Part shown: positions 44,244 to 56,127 of the stretch, in pieces
Layout of the letters: every line of letters starts with the position of its first letter
How positions within the stretch are numbered: position 1 is the stretch's first letter
From: Sodiomyces alkalinus F11
Taxonomy: Eukaryota; Ascomycota; Sordariomycetes; Glomerellales; Plectosphaerellaceae
Reading direction: 5' to 3'
Length of the DNA: 64,000 nt
Assembly (NCBI RefSeq): GCF_003711515.1
Contig: NW_021167087.1
Span: 545,489 to 609,488, forward strand
The notes under the pieces: generated by a model
Databases searched by the model: none
What the model was told of the DNA's origin: nothing
Seen by the model: the letters and a program-made list of their open reading frames with translations, nothing else
Position numbers and translations under genes: made by a program

Positions 44244-45743
44244 CAGATACCGCGATCTATACCCCATGGACCCTCGGAACCGAAGACGTCCCCAGGACAC
44301 CAGGGACACCTCTCCTCTTTTCTCTTTCATCGACACCATGGACGTTGAATGATATGGGTATAGCATGGCTTCGGCGTTTGGGCGCTTGTGGGTTTTTACT
44401 GGGCAAGCTATGGGATACACGGAGGTGGGCTATTGATCTTTTTTCCTCGGGCACTCGTGAAATTTGGTGGGGGATCTGTTTTTGGGGGCGGGGGTAAATC
44501 TTGGGATGCATGTAGACGTAGACTTGGCCGTAAGGCGATCTTTTTTTTTTTTATCTTTTTCTTCTTCATCTCTCTCATGATATCGGTGGCCAGTCCATAG
44601 AATTCTTCAGGAATACAACTCTAAAAACGGCAAATACGGTCCCAGAGAATAGTGGCTTTTCATCACGGAAGCGTTGTTTTGGGAAATCCCGTGCTATTAT
44701 TATGTACGGAGTACCGAGTAAAAGGCAATGTGCCTACAATGATACGCGAGTACGAGACCTCGAACCGTCTTGAGGGTGCGAAAATACGAAGTCTTGCAGT
44801 TGACGACTCGAGGGCCATCTCGGGGATCGACAACGAACAGCACAGCCTCATGACGTCATGAATAGGGGTTTGACGGTCGGCTCAACTCCTTCGCAACGGT
44901 CGGATGACCAAGCTGAAGTGTTACGTTGTAAGCAACTGGTGACGTTGTGAGATGTGAGGTGTGAGATGAGGGAGCTCGGGGGGCGCACGGGCCAAAGGGG
45001 TTCTTTCTGCGCGGCGCTATTGTGTAAGTGTAATTAATTATGTACTTTGTACTCGTACTTGTACTCGTACTTCGTACTCCGTATATTGATAGATTGGGAC
45101 CCCGTTCCATTCGGCCATTTAGGCAGCGACCAACTTGTCAACCCGTGAAGCTTGTGAAGCTGAACCTGAGCCACAATTTGAAGCACAACGAGCACAGTGC
45201 TACTTTATGAGCGTGCTCCGTACTGCTGAAAAGTGCCCAGCAGTAGTTGCAGAGAGCGGTAGCTGGGGGCAGCTACTGCTAAGGTAGCTTTGCGGTGAGG
45301 TGGAGCTACCGGAATAAAATCCGCAGGGATAAGGCGATCATGGATCAGGATCATGGTGCCCGAAGAGCTGAAATCAAAGTTCTCTGCTGGCGTTCTGTTC
45401 TGGCGGTCGGCTATCGGTATGCCGTAATTACACGTGTACTCCGTATTCTATACTCCCTCCGTACACCCTCACTCGTCCCATTTCTCAACCTGATGTCAAC
45501 CCTTTTTCTCTCTCCCTACTTTAGTCTCGGCACCGTAGCTCAACACCAACACGTGCGTCTTTGGTCTCACTCGAAATTGGGTTCTTCACTTTTGGCTCAC
45601 TTAACCCCTCCACCCCTCCAAACCTGGAACCCTCCCCCACCCCTCTTCCCTCAAAACGGATGGGGATGATCAAGTTTGCCCCTCATTGTCCCCGTGTCTT
45701 TTCATCTCTGCCTCCCTTACCACCAGCCTAGAGAATCGTAACG
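44244..45743. promoter_or_regulatory. Intergenic region CreD to SLM1
   Basis: 1.5 kb with a T homopolymer near 44540-44553. TACTCCGTA-type motifs (44705 as its complement, 45075 and 45438) and TACTCGTACTTG runs occur within it. A CCCCTCCACCCCTCC-type pyrimidine tract precedes SLM1. No gene seen. Confidence 0.55.
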
Positions 45744-47440
45744 ATGAGCGCTCCCCAGACCCAACTGCCTTCGAGGGCAGCAACAACGGCGACGACCAGT
45801 TCCACCCTCACCAACGAGGGTGGAGTCACCGACATTGACCTCACCACGGTGCGTTCCTGAGTCCTGACCGCCCCCCATTCCCATTCCCCTCCCTCCTCGT
45901 CCCTTCCAAGAGATCTAGATCTAGGTCCTGCCACAAGTTCCTGCCCACGCCAGGCCTTTTTTTTTTTTTTTTTTTCTCGTACTAACATCGACGACTTCTG
46001 TCGCCGCCTGTGTCGCAGACAGCCGGACTCCTTGCCGAGCGGCTTCAGGCGTGGAAGCATGCCGTCGTCTACCTCGAGGACTACATGGGTGCCATTGAGA
46101 AGATCCACCGCGCTCAAGCTAAGGAATATGAGCGGGCGCTGAAATCCATCTCGAGTCCCCTCAGGGAAGGCCATCACTTTGACCAGAGCCTCGGCGGTAT
46201 CGCCGGCTTCTTCGAGAACCTGCGCGCCAACACCCAGTCCCTCATCAACACCAACCTCGAGACCGAGAAGAGCATCAATGGCTCCGTCCTCCCCGTCCTC
46301 GAACGCCTCCACAAAGAGATCAAAGCCAAGTCCAAGGAGCTCACCAGCGGAGTGAACAAGACCGCGAAGGAAGTGGAAAAGGCCCGCAGCCACACCCAGA
46401 AGCACATCGAGCTCCTCGGGCAGCAGACCGCCACTTTCGATTCCGTCGGCGGCCGCATCCAGGGCGTCGATGACCCGTACGTCGTCAACCGCGGCGTCCT
46501 CCATCGTCTCCACAAGCAGGTCCTCGAGGAGAACAACAACCGGAACGACCTCATCGCCGTGCAGAACAACTTCGAGTCCTTCGAGGCCCACGTCGTCGAG
46601 GTCATCCAGCAGGCCATGGAGTCGTTCACCCTGCTCGCCGGCGGCCAGGGCGAGAAGACCCGCGCCCTCCACTACGACATGCTGCAGGCCGTCCAGCGCG
46701 TGCCGCACGAGTTCGAGTGGAAGGGCTTCCTCGCCCGCTGCGCCGACCGCCTCGTCAACCCCGACGGCCCGCCCAAGTCGGTCGACACCGTCGCCTTCCC
46801 CAACATGGACCACCCGTCGACCAAGGCCCTCATCGAGGGCTCCCTCGAGCGCAAGTCGCGCAACAAGCTCTCCTGGGGCTACTCCACGGGCTACTACGTC
46901 GTCACGCCGGCCAAGTTCCTCCACGAGTTCAAGGACTCGGACAACGCCCGCCACGACCCGCACCCCGAGCTCTCCATCTACCTGCCCGAGGCCGTCATCG
47001 GCACCCCGAGCGGGGACAAGTTCAGCGTCAAGGGCAAGGACCGCAGCAAGGGCATGAGCGCCAAGCTCAGCGGCACGTCCGAGCTTGCCTTCAAGGCCCA
47101 TACGCCCGCCGACGCGCAAAAGTGGTTTGATATCATCCGCAACGTGGCCGGTGCCACCGGGCCGCAGGAGCCGCAGTCTCCCACGTCGCCCGTCCTGCAG
47201 GGAGAGAGCAAGTTTGTCTCCTCGAATCCGACGACACCTGCCACCGAGAGCCCTCCCGCAGCTCCCGCGGCTTCCGCGGCTCCTGCTGCTTCGGAGGCTC
47301 CTGCTTCTTCGGAGGCTCCTGCAGCTCCCGCGGCTACTGCAGCTTCACCGGGAAGCGAAAAGGCCCAAGAAACCGGCATCACCGGTACTGAACCGGTAAA
47401 GACCACCCAGACTATCCCGCCGGCCGAGTCCAAGCAATGA
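45744..47440 (+). CDS. SLM1: Slm1/Slm2-like PH-domain protein (TORC2 effector)
   Basis: Exons 45744-45848 and 46019-47440 (phase-0 intron of 170 bp with an ACTAAC branch site and a 19-T run) encode 508 residues. Slm proteins bind PI(4,5)P2 at eisosomes and the plasma membrane and link membrane stress to TORC2-Ypk1 signalling. The F-BAR-like helical region runs from about 36 to 270 (AERLQAWKHAVVYLEDYMGA onward). The PH domain follows at about 295-400 (STGYYVVTPAKFLHEF, SGTSELAFKAHTPADAQKWF). The last 100 residues are an Ala/Pro/Ser-rich disordered tail with imperfect SEAPA repeats. The N-terminal 35 residues are Thr/Ser-rich. Opposite-strand frames under this gene are by-products of its codon bias. 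Confidence 0.9.
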
Positions 47441-48277
47441 TTCTAGGGCCTTCATTTCTTTTTATGACATTCTCGCTTCTTCCTCCTTCGGCACTGAAAC
47501 GCGGTTGGAGGTGCGAAGGAAGGAGATGGTTTGTGATGGCACTCGGCCTTTCTTTGCCTTTCCTTTTCGTGATTCCCATATTTACCCTCATTCCTTTCGC
47601 ACGCGGCACATCTCTCACCTAATATTTGCTAGGAGGATAATTCGGTCCAGTTTGGTCCAGTTTAGCGTGGATCTTGAGCAACTTCAATGGCAGCGATATG
47701 TTTATATTTTATATATACACATTTTCTCCCAACCATTCATCCGAGCCAAGCATCAGGTAGTCATCTCGATCTTAGACCTTCCACTTGGAAAGCTCTCAAA
47801 GATGCCCGGCCCCTTCTAAAATCTCCTGGATCTCTGAATTCATCCTCATTCCCTCTACCACGGTGAATATGCCCTGTGACGTGATCAATTCGTGTCAGCT
47901 GCCGACAGGTGCGAATGCGTGTCACAATCGTCCCGGAGCCGACCGGACCGTTCCTGTGCCGTCTTATGTACTTTGTACTCGAGTGTGTACGACATACCGT
48001 AGGTACCTATGATGATATTACCAGGTAGCTCTTATTATTCGCTTGGATAACAGTGCCTTTCTCTTTCTTTTTCTTTTTTCTTTTTTTTCTTCTTCTTTTT
48101 TTTGGCATCTCTCCCTTCAACGTGACGACGCTGGACGATAATCCTCTTTCTTCCCATCCTTTCTTTTTCTTCTCCTCCCCTTTGTTTTCTTCCTTTCTTC
48201 TCTTTGCTATTCATGTTCCACTTTGACCTACGCCCACCCCCATAACCCAGGCACACGAAACGAATGCCTATCACGGA
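47441..48277. promoter_or_regulatory. Intergenic region SLM1 to carboxypeptidase
   Basis: 837 bp. Ends in a long pyrimidine tract (about 48056-48200, mostly C/T) typical of fungal core promoters, with a TAGGTACCTATG motif at 48001-48012. No gene seen. Confidence 0.6.
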
Positions 48278-50476
48278 ATGCCCCAGTGCCACCATGTCGC
48301 TCGCTCTAGAGTCCCCAGCAGCCGCGCCGACTTGCTCGTCCTGCTGTTCCTAAGTCTTGCGTCATTTCCAGGTCTATTTCCAACGGCGTCAGCGCAGTTC
48401 GCCCTTCCCGCATCCGCCGCCAACCTGACCACCGTCCGGTCCCCCATCGACAGAAGCATCTCCATCAGCTACAAATCGCCCAATGGGTCCGTCTGTCGTA
48501 CCGCCTTCGACCACCAGCGCCAGTATACTGGCTGGGTCAATGTTCCCGGCGAATACCCCACCAACCTCTTCTTCTGGCTTGTCGAGGCTCGCCAGCCCAC
48601 CGACATGCTCACCATCTGGCTGAACGGCGGGCCGGGCGCCAGCTCCCTCTTCGGCATGTTCAATGGTGTTGGTCCCTGTGAGGTCGTGGAGGCGGGCCTG
48701 GACCAGTATGATACCCTGACGAGGGAATGGGGCTGGGATCGCGCCTCCAACATGCTCTTCATCGACCAGGTAAGCTATCGGCATGTCCTCCCCCCGAGTA
48801 CCTACTACTACTGCTACTACTACTACTGGGTTGGAAACGCCAGCTGACACAAGACGTGTGTTTCTTCATAGCCCAACCAGGTCGGTTTCTCCTTCGACAC
48901 CCCGACGAACGGCTCCGTCCATCTCCTCAACGGCACGCGTATTGTCCCGCCCGTTCCGGCTCCCGATGACGGACTCTCACATGCCACGTTCATCAATGGT
49001 ACCTTCGGCTCGCTGGATTACAATGCCACGGCCAATACCACGGAACAGGCGGCCATGGCGGTCTGGCACATGCTCCAGGGATTCCTGGCCACCTTCCCTT
49101 CCTTCAACCCGTCCGGTCGCAATAGTATCGGAATCAATCTCTTCGCCGAGAGCTACGGCGGCAAGTTCGGCCCCGTCTTCTCACATGTCTGGGAACAGCA
49201 GAACGCCAAGCGCCGCAATGGCTCCATCCCTCGCAACTCGACCCTCGAGATCCGCCTCGCCTCCCTCGGCATCGTCAATGGCTGCATAGACGACGCCATC
49301 CAGGCCCCTTACTATCCCGCCTTTGCCCTCTCCAACACCTACGACTTCCGGGCCATCAGTTCCGTCCGCGCCAACCTCGCCAACAACTCCTTCTACGCCG
49401 ACGGCGGCTGCCTCGACTTGATCCGCCAATGCCGCACCGCCGAAGAAGTGCACGACCCGGACGGCACCGGCACCGTCGACCTGGTCAACGAGCACTGTTC
49501 CCGCGCCTACAGGACGTGCTACGATTCCGTCGTCGCCCCGTACGCCGACGCGGGCCGCAGCTGGTACGACATGGCCCACGTCCTGCCCGACTCCTTCCCG
49601 CCCGCCACGTACCTCGAGTACCTCAACACCCGCGCCGTCCAGGAGGCCATCGGCGCCGTCACCAACTTTACTTTCGCGAGCAGGGAAGTGGCCGCCGCCT
49701 TCCAGGCCACCGGCGACTACGTCCGCGGCTCCCACGTGCCGCGGCTGGCCTCCCTCCTCGACGCCGGCATCCGCGTAGCCTTCATCTACGGCGACCGCGA
49801 CTACGTCTGCAACTGGCCGGGCGGCGAGGCCGTCGCCGACGCCGTGGCCTGGAACGCCCGCGACGCGTACGGCCCCCGGTTCGCCGCCGCCGGCTACGCC
49901 CCGCTCATCGTCAACGACTCGTACATCGGCGGCGTGGTCCGGCAGTTCGGCAACCTCTCCTTCAGCCGCATCTACCAGGCCGGCCACTCCGTGCCGTCCT
50001 ACCAGCCCGAGACGGCGTTTCAGCTCTTCGCCCGCGTCGCCCTCGGCACGTCCGTCTCCACCGGCGACGCCATCGACCCGCTCGACTACGCCACCGAGGG
50101 GGACGACCGCGCCGATCGGCACAGGGACGACCTCCCCGACTCGCCTGGCCCGACGTGCTGGCTGCGGAACGTCCAGGGGTCGTGCAGCCGAGACCAGATC
50201 GATATGCTCGAGCGCGGGGACGGGGTCGTCCTTAACGGCGTGTTGTATGAGCATTCGAGCGACTGGCCTCTCGCCGGTAAACTGGCGTCTTCGCCGTCGA
50301 CGTCGGTTGGTGCCGGCGCGGAGAGGACCACGACATCGACCCCTTCACGGGCGCTGACGGGGATATTTACCGCTACGGCCACGCCTGACAGTGGTCAAGT
50401 TCGCTCCCGTAATGCCAGAGACAGTGTGCTTCTCCTGGGCCTGGCACTTTGTTGTGCGGCTCTGGGGATGGTGTGA
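48278..50476 (+). CDS. Secreted serine carboxypeptidase (S10), probable GPI anchor
   Basis: Exons 48278-48769 and 48872-50476 encode 698 residues. S10 carboxypeptidases remove C-terminal residues at acidic pH; this one resembles fungal carboxypeptidase S1 homologues (SCPA/SCPB type) rather than CPY or Kex1. An uncleaved N-terminus of about 20 residues precedes a hydrophobic signal peptide (LLVLLFLSLASFPGLF) ending near ASAQF. The oxyanion motif is WLNGGPGASSLFG. The triad can be read as Ser258 in ESYGGKFG, Asp474 in GDRDYVCNW and His536 in QAGHSVPSYQ. Many NxS/T sequons fit a secreted glycoprotein. The C-terminus is Ser/Thr-rich and ends in a hydrophobic run (SVLLLGLALCCAALGMV) after a small-residue patch, as in GPI-anchored proteins. 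The intron contains a (CTA)n microsatellite. Confidence 0.92.
48801..48828. repeat. (CTA)n microsatellite inside an intron
   Basis: CTACTACTACTGCTACTACTACTAC-type run within the single intron of the carboxypeptidase gene. Confidence 0.75.
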
Positions 50477-52840
50477 TAGATGTATATATATGTACATGTA
50501 TATAACAAGCCTTGCCTTCGTGTTTGACGTTATGTAATGTAATGCGCAATAGGCGCTTGGACATGCAAGCTGGGAGAGAGACATGATACAAGCTATCTGA
50601 CACCGCTGAATAATGGAGACTTTTGAAGAGCAGAGACTTGTCTACGCCAGACATGGTGGACATCATGGTCAGACATACGCAAGACGAGCGATGAAAAGAT
50701 AGAGACAAATGTATATGTTCAGAAATATTGACTATAATTGTCGACCGTCTACATAAACTTGTGACTACGAAAGGGTTCTACAAGTGCCTACGGGAACCAC
50801 TTACAGTTTACCAGCGTCGGGTCATGATGTGGGACTCGATTTCACGAGAGTGCTTCAGCCCTAGTCTTATACATATTGTTAGCCATTTGTACCAAAACCA
50901 GATGGCAGGGAACAATAGTTGTAAAGCGAAAGGGGAATATCAGTATGGGTGCCTTGTCAAAGGCGTTGTCATCAAAGCATATAGCTATGGAGACCGTCGT
51001 GAAAAATTAAGAGTCATCATGTAAAGAAACCACCAGACAGATTGCCTGAAGAGAACAGAAATTGAAAGTAACCAACCTTTGGGCGAAAAGATTCCATCTC
51101 GGCTAGGAACTTGTAGTCATAAGTTTCATCGAGACATCTTTGCGACATGTTAGCCTCAAGGTCAGACCGAGAGCATTGTTTTGTGAACACGGTAGATTGT
51201 CGAATCAGTCGTAAAACGTTATCAGCTTCGCCGGTAGGCTCTGACATATGCTTGTCTTATTGTTTTTACGTTCATCATATTGGGAGACCCTTGACATCCC
51301 GAGGGATGTGCAGTGACAACGTACCAAAAGAAATTGGTCGAGTATGAGCATGGACTATTGCAAGTTAGCGAACCTGTCCCGAGACCCTTGGTCGAAACAA
51401 TGACAAGGTTGAGATAACGCAACATCAGTTATAGGCATGAATGGTAGAAAGAATTGTGTCAACATGGAAAAAATCACAATCTGACTCGTCATCTGAATCA
51501 TCATAGAAGCGATGGGTAGCTGGCAAGCCAAGGCAAAGAAGAAAAAAGATGGCGACTCACTCAGTCGAGTTGGTTGCTGTGGGGTGGGTGAACAAACTCC
51601 CAGACCGAAAAGCTTGTGCAGCAAGGGCCAGCTGTTGAGACACAGATTCCGACCCAGCATGGAGGCCAGGGTCATGTTGCGGTTGACAGCCAACCGAATG
51701 TTATCAGTCCGACAAACACCTGACACTGCATTCGGTCAGCAATCCATGCTGAGAGAGTATGCGCGTGGATTCGTGACGTGAGTCCATGTGTTCAGTGGGC
51801 GAGGTTTTCTAGGCCTGCCGCAAAGTGGCTTCTCGCTCATGGTGGAGCACATTGTACTCTCGGAGCCCAGTGCCGCTTCATCATACAGGATGTCAGGGAA
51901 TATGAGATCGAAGGGTGAAGTACCTTGTCTGGAGTCTGCACGAACTTTAGAAGCGTTAGCACTTTGGCACGACCCTGATAAATGTGACAGCTCAAATTGA
52001 AACAGGCATAGTCAGAAACAGCCATTGTTATCGTCAATGAAAAACTCGGTCGGTAATTCCAACATACAGAGTATGATAAATTGTTCATCATGTTAGGGCG
52101 GGGGGAAAGCTGAAAGCAATAGAGGTGTAGCTTACATTGTGCTAGAAAGCGAGCCTGCACTTGCTAGGCTCGCAAATAGTATGCCCTGGCGACAGCCTGC
52201 GCAGGCATGGTGTCAACTGATTTAGCAAAGACATTGCGAAATCTGCAGTATGATGGTTAGCATACTTCGTCATATACAATGAAGCCACGTAGCACTTGAA
52301 GTACTGAAACAATAGAAAGTAGCTGCTCTGTCAGACTGACGTGAAAACTGAGGTTTCATTCCGAAAGGTCAAAGACTCTAGTTTGATTGCGGTTTGGATA
52401 ATCATCAGGAAGCAGCGAAGAAAACATAAAAAAGGCGCAAAGTTTCGACTTACCAAATGGTGTTCGACAGTAGTGGGAGGCATAAAGCATTGAAGCTTTG
52501 GAGCTCCCAAAAGGAAAGTGTGGTGGTGAGGGAATGGAGGTTGGAGAAAAAAGTTGCGACCAAAAATCTCGGTCTTTTTAGAGGAGCTGGTGGGACCTGT
52601 GCACGAGCCACTCTGGTCTCCACAACCTACCGAGTCCCGTGACTTCGTGTTTATCATCCGTGACCGAGCGGGTACTTGGTCAGGTCTCGTACCTAACTAA
52701 GGTAAGCTGAGATCCATGGCGACAAAGGGCGCGTGATTGTGAATTGCCATCTGCTCCGTTTATTCCTCCGCTACAACCCTCCATTACGCATTTGAACTAG
52801 CACTGCCGACGTCTTGGACAAGCTTTACTACTGTGTTAAA
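50477..52840. other. 2.4-kb interval with a candidate intron-rich gene
   Basis: Between the carboxypeptidase and the Fpg glycosylase, both on the plus strand. No long open frame exists, but the minus strand has a dense series of good splice signals from about 52450 down to 51017. The first 500 bp is 3' flank and the last 200 bp the Fpg promoter. Confidence 0.5.
51017..51974 (-). CDS. Candidate intron-rich gene of unknown product (5' end not resolved)
   Basis: I can chain five exons: 51974-51924 (51 nt), 51725-51561 (165 nt), 51492-51478 (15 nt), 51354-51325 (30 nt) and 51240-51017 with a TGA stop. The introns are GTACTT...TGCAG, GTGAGT...TTCAG, GTGATT...AATAG (with a GCTAAC site just before the acceptor) and GTACGT...GTCAG. 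Every junction is phase 1 and every internal exon is a multiple of three, so the frame stays open throughout. Peptide landmarks are NIRLAVNRNMTLASMLGRNL, LNSWPLLHKLFG and EADNVLRLIRQSTV, then SRSDLEANMSQRCLDETYDY. Several cysteines are present. I recognise no family. Further splice sites continue to about 52450, including a possible ATG exon near 52490, but no single chain is convincing. It could be a small secreted or cysteine-containing protein, a non-coding transcript, or chance. Confidence 0.35.
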
Positions 52841-54223
52841 ATGCCTGAAATTGCAGAAGGTGAAAATGTCTGCTCCCGAGGGCCACTTTCTTTCCCACCG
52901 TCCTTGACTGACCAGCGTTTCCCATACATATCAGTGGCGAGATGTGTCCACTTTCTTCAACTTCATCTCGTGGGGAAGACGATTGCCAGAGTCACCGCCA
53001 TCGATGATGCCAATGTATTTGGGAAGGCCGGCACCAGTGCGTCGGAATTCGAGAAAGCCATACGGGGCAAAAGAGTAGTGTCAGCGGGTCGTCAGGGCAA
53101 ATATTTTTGGTACGATGCTAGAGAGGATAATCTACGCTTGCCGCGCGCTTATCTCATGCACTAGGATCACTTTTGATCGGCCACCTCATGCCGTGATGCA
53201 TCTGGGAATGACTGGTAAGTCTCCGTCGAAGAAGCTTCAGCCCTCCCCCCCCCTTTTCTCTTGAGACCCCACTCACAGTATGCCTGTTCAGGATGGGTCC
53301 ACATCAAGGGCGATAGGACGGCCTACACGAACTACTACAAGAAGATGAAAGAAGGGGAAGCCGACATGTGGCCGCCAAAGTACTGGAAGTTTCAACTCGA
53401 AACGGAGGGCAACCCCAAGGTAGAAGTCGCCTATACGGATCCCCGACGTTTCGGCCGTGTCCGCCTCGTCGACTGCCCCGGCCAGGACATTCGCAGACAC
53501 TCACCTCTAAAAGAAAACGGACCGGACCCCGTTGCCGATCTCGACGTCTTCACCCAGGGGTACCTCGAAAAGAGGATGAAGTCGCGCCACGTGCCCATCA
53601 AGGCTCTCCTCCTGGACCAGAGCCACATCAGCGGCATCGGCAACTGGGTCGCCGACGAGGTGCTGTACCAGGCCCGTGTCCACCCGGAGCAGTACTGCGA
53701 CGACTTCGGCGACGATGAGATTGGCAGGATATACGACTCCATCAGGGATGTCTGTCAGACGGCCGTCGATAAACTGGGCGACTCGGACGAGTTCCCGGAC
53801 CATTGGCTGTTCAACCATCGCTGGGGCAAGGGTGGCAAGAACGGCGGCTCGAGCGTGCACCCGAACGGGGAGAAGCTGGCCTTCTTGACGGTCGGTGGCC
53901 GCACGAGCTGCTATGCGCCGTCGCGGCAGAAGAAGACGGGTCGTGTGGTGGCGTCTGTGAAGGAGGAACCGCTCGAGGAGGCCTCGGCTGCTGCTCCACC
54001 TAAGACTAAGGGTAAGGCTCGGAAGAAGGCAGTGGAGAAGGAGGAAAGTGACGCCGACGAACCACCTCCGGCAAAGAAGCGACGTGGGGGGGCGAAGCGG
54101 GCTGATTCAGCGGCTGCGTCAAAGGAGAAGTCCAAGGTGAAGACCGAGTTGGATGTGGTGCCAGAATCAAGCTCTGGTGGCCTGGATTCTGGCAGACGGA
54201 GGTCAAGTCGTCTCAGAAAATAA
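52841..54223 (+). CDS. Formamidopyrimidine-DNA glycosylase, fungal/plant zincless type
   Basis: Four exons, 52841-52859 (19 nt), 52935-53109, 53165-53214 and 53292-54223, encode 391 residues. Fpg-family enzymes excise oxidised purines and cut the abasic site by beta/delta elimination. After splicing the N-terminus is MPEIAEVARCV, with the catalytic Pro2 and Glu3, followed by GRQGKYFW and HAVMHLGMTGW. The helix-two-turn-helix region has LLLDQSHISGIGNWVADEVL and QARVHPEQY. There is no CxxC zinc finger; the segment VGGRTSCYAPSRQKKTG is the zincless finger of plant and fungal members. The last 90 residues are a basic nuclear-type tail with PAKKRRGGAKR. Introns are 75, 55 and 77 bp and all frame-consistent. 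NSE2, another genome-maintenance gene, follows 535 bp downstream on the same strand. Confidence 0.92.
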
Positions 54224-54758
54224 GTCTCGTAACTTCTCCAAGCCGAGCGATGGTGCTTCATCACCAACTTCCAACGATGGTTCCCGCAGCCAAGGCTTTT
54301 TTCTTCTGTCTCTTCGTACATGGCTTTCCCTCACCGAGTACGATACCATGTTCGGCGAGTTGACCGAGGGCATCTCACCTCACAGCATGGAGCCAATCAA
54401 AACCGGTTAGACGAGTTTACTGTGGAGCCTCCTTCGTACTGTGCCGTACATAGTGCGCTTACAGTGTACCAGTTTCGCTGTCCCCACCGGTCTCTAGGTA
54501 GGTAGGTACCTCCACTGTAACGCGTTCAGAGCCACTTCGCGTTTTGCGACCTTGAAAAGAAACTACACTACAGTTACACAAAGGCTATCTGATTAGCTAA
54601 GGTAGTCCTGACTGGGTTTCGATCCTCAGCGTTCGATTCTCCCTTCCGCTTAAGTAGGGCCATCCGCTCCGGGGCTACGGGGTCCATCCTGCCCCTCGAT
54701 AGTCTTTCCACCACCCATCTCTTGCCGCCCGGACAGAAGCTTCCCCGCCTCTCCAAAC
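54224..54758. promoter_or_regulatory. Intergenic region Fpg to NSE2
   Basis: 535 bp. Contains TAGGTAGGTAGGTACC near 54496-54510. A GTTTCGATCC and CGTTCGATTC pair near 54614 and 54630 looks B-box-like but folds into no tRNA. No gene seen. Confidence 0.55.
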
Positions 54759-56127
54759 ATGCCTCTTATCCAAGGAAGATCGAATCGCCGCACCGAAGCC
54801 GGCAGATCTACCCGCCCCGGGCCTGCTGGCGCAGCCACCGACCTCCCGCCTTACGAGCCCCTCTCCTGCGCTCTCTCCGACGATGCCAAACGTGCGCTCC
54901 ATTCCCTCGCCAACAGCCGCGACACCCGCCGCTACGAGGAACACATCAAGAAATCCATCGGCCTGCTGGGGAAAAACGTCGCGGCCCTCAACGACCGCCT
55001 CGGCGACCGTCAGGCCGAGCTGCGCGCCCTCTCCCAAAAGCGCGCCGAGCGCGGCGGCAACAAGTCCGACCGGGAGAAGAAGATGGAGCATTCCCTCTCC
55101 ACCCTCTCCCGCAAGGTCGCCGACCTGACCACCCAATCCGAGCAGGCTGTGCGGGACCTCATCGACCGCCAGGCCGCTTTGCAGGACGACAAGGCCGCCG
55201 CTGCGGACATGGTGCGCCACTTTGACGGCCTACCCTCGCGTCCCGTGCGCCGAGCCCGTCGATCCGGCCACCACGCCGCGGACCGTCGAGACGGAGAAGA
55301 AGAAGAAGAACAAGCAGCAGCAGCAGCAGCAGCAGAAGACGAGAGAGAGGAGCTCCCACCACCCGATCGCCCCGTCTTTGATGTCCTGGAGGCGAAGCGC
55401 CGCGCCAAGGCCGCCGAGTACGCGTCCATGACCGCCCACCAGCGCTATGCTCTCAACAACGACTACGCCGCCTTCAAGAAGCTCTGGCATGACTCGACTT
55501 TCGGCGACCAGGGCGTGCCCCTGCCTGACCCCAGCCGCTGGTTCGACGGCGACGGGAACCCCGTGGTAGGCCCGGGTCGGGGAGCAGGAGGAGGAGGAGG
55601 GGGAGGAGCCAACCAGCAAGAGGACGACTCGGATGAGGATCTGGTCATCGAGGGCGAGGTGCAGAGCTTCACCTGTCCGCTATCTCTGGAGCCGCTCTCT
55701 GAGCCGTTTACCAGCAGCAAATGCAACCACACTTTCCAGAAAGCTGCCATTGTTGAATGGTTCGGCACGAGTAGAAACATGCCGAAGACTTGTCCTCAGA
55801 CGGGCTGCAGTCAGGTATGTTTTTATTCTGTTCCCCTTGCCTTTTTTTTCCCCACCCAATTCCAAGACCCCTTTCCCTCGACTTGGAGTGAGAGACATTA
55901 TCTAACGGGATAATGTTGCTCTACAGTCCATCTCGCTCAAAGATTTGTATGAAGATGAGATCATATTGCGCAAGATTCAGCGCGCCAGGAAACGACGGGA
56001 ACAGGAGGAGACTGCCGAAGGTGAAGAGGTTGAAAGTCAGGACGAGGACGAGGATGAGGATGAGAACGAAGAGCCTCGGTCGGCTGCTCCACGTGTCAAA
56101 CGAGAACGGCCGTCAACTGGTCATTGA
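54759..56127 (+). CDS. NSE2: SMC5/6 complex SUMO ligase NSE2 (MMS21)
   Basis: Exons 54759-55814 and 55927-56127 (112-bp phase-0 intron) encode 418 residues. Nse2 is the SP-RING E3 SUMO ligase of the SMC5/6 complex, docking on Smc5 and acting in recombination repair. The N-terminal 40-240 region is helical and charged, fitting the Smc5-binding coil. The SP-RING spans about 304-370: FTCPLSLEPLSEPF with Cys306, KCNHTF with Cys322 and His324, then Cys345 and Cys350 in KTCPQTGCSQ, followed after the intron by SISLKDLYEDEIILRKIQRA. A polyalanine run (from a CAG/GCA repeat at 55315-55335) and a glycine run near 275-283 are low-complexity insertions. The tail is very acidic. The intron falls exactly within the RING, which supports the splice. 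Confidence 0.92.
55315..55335. repeat. (CAG)7 trinucleotide repeat in the NSE2 coding sequence
   Basis: Read in the GCA frame it encodes a polyalanine run (EEQ followed by seven Ala). Triplet runs of this kind often vary in length between strains. Confidence 0.85.

Noticed and set aside
45728..47119. 463-codon minus-strand frame
   Set aside because: Antisense to SLM1, whose BAR and PH domains are clear on the other strand.
49181..50254. 357-codon minus-strand frame
   Set aside because: Antisense to the S10 carboxypeptidase with its intact catalytic triad.
54560..54660. Possible tRNA with GTTTCGATCC and CGTTCGATTC
   Set aside because: T-arm-like strings are present but the loop size is wrong and no acceptor or D stem pairs.
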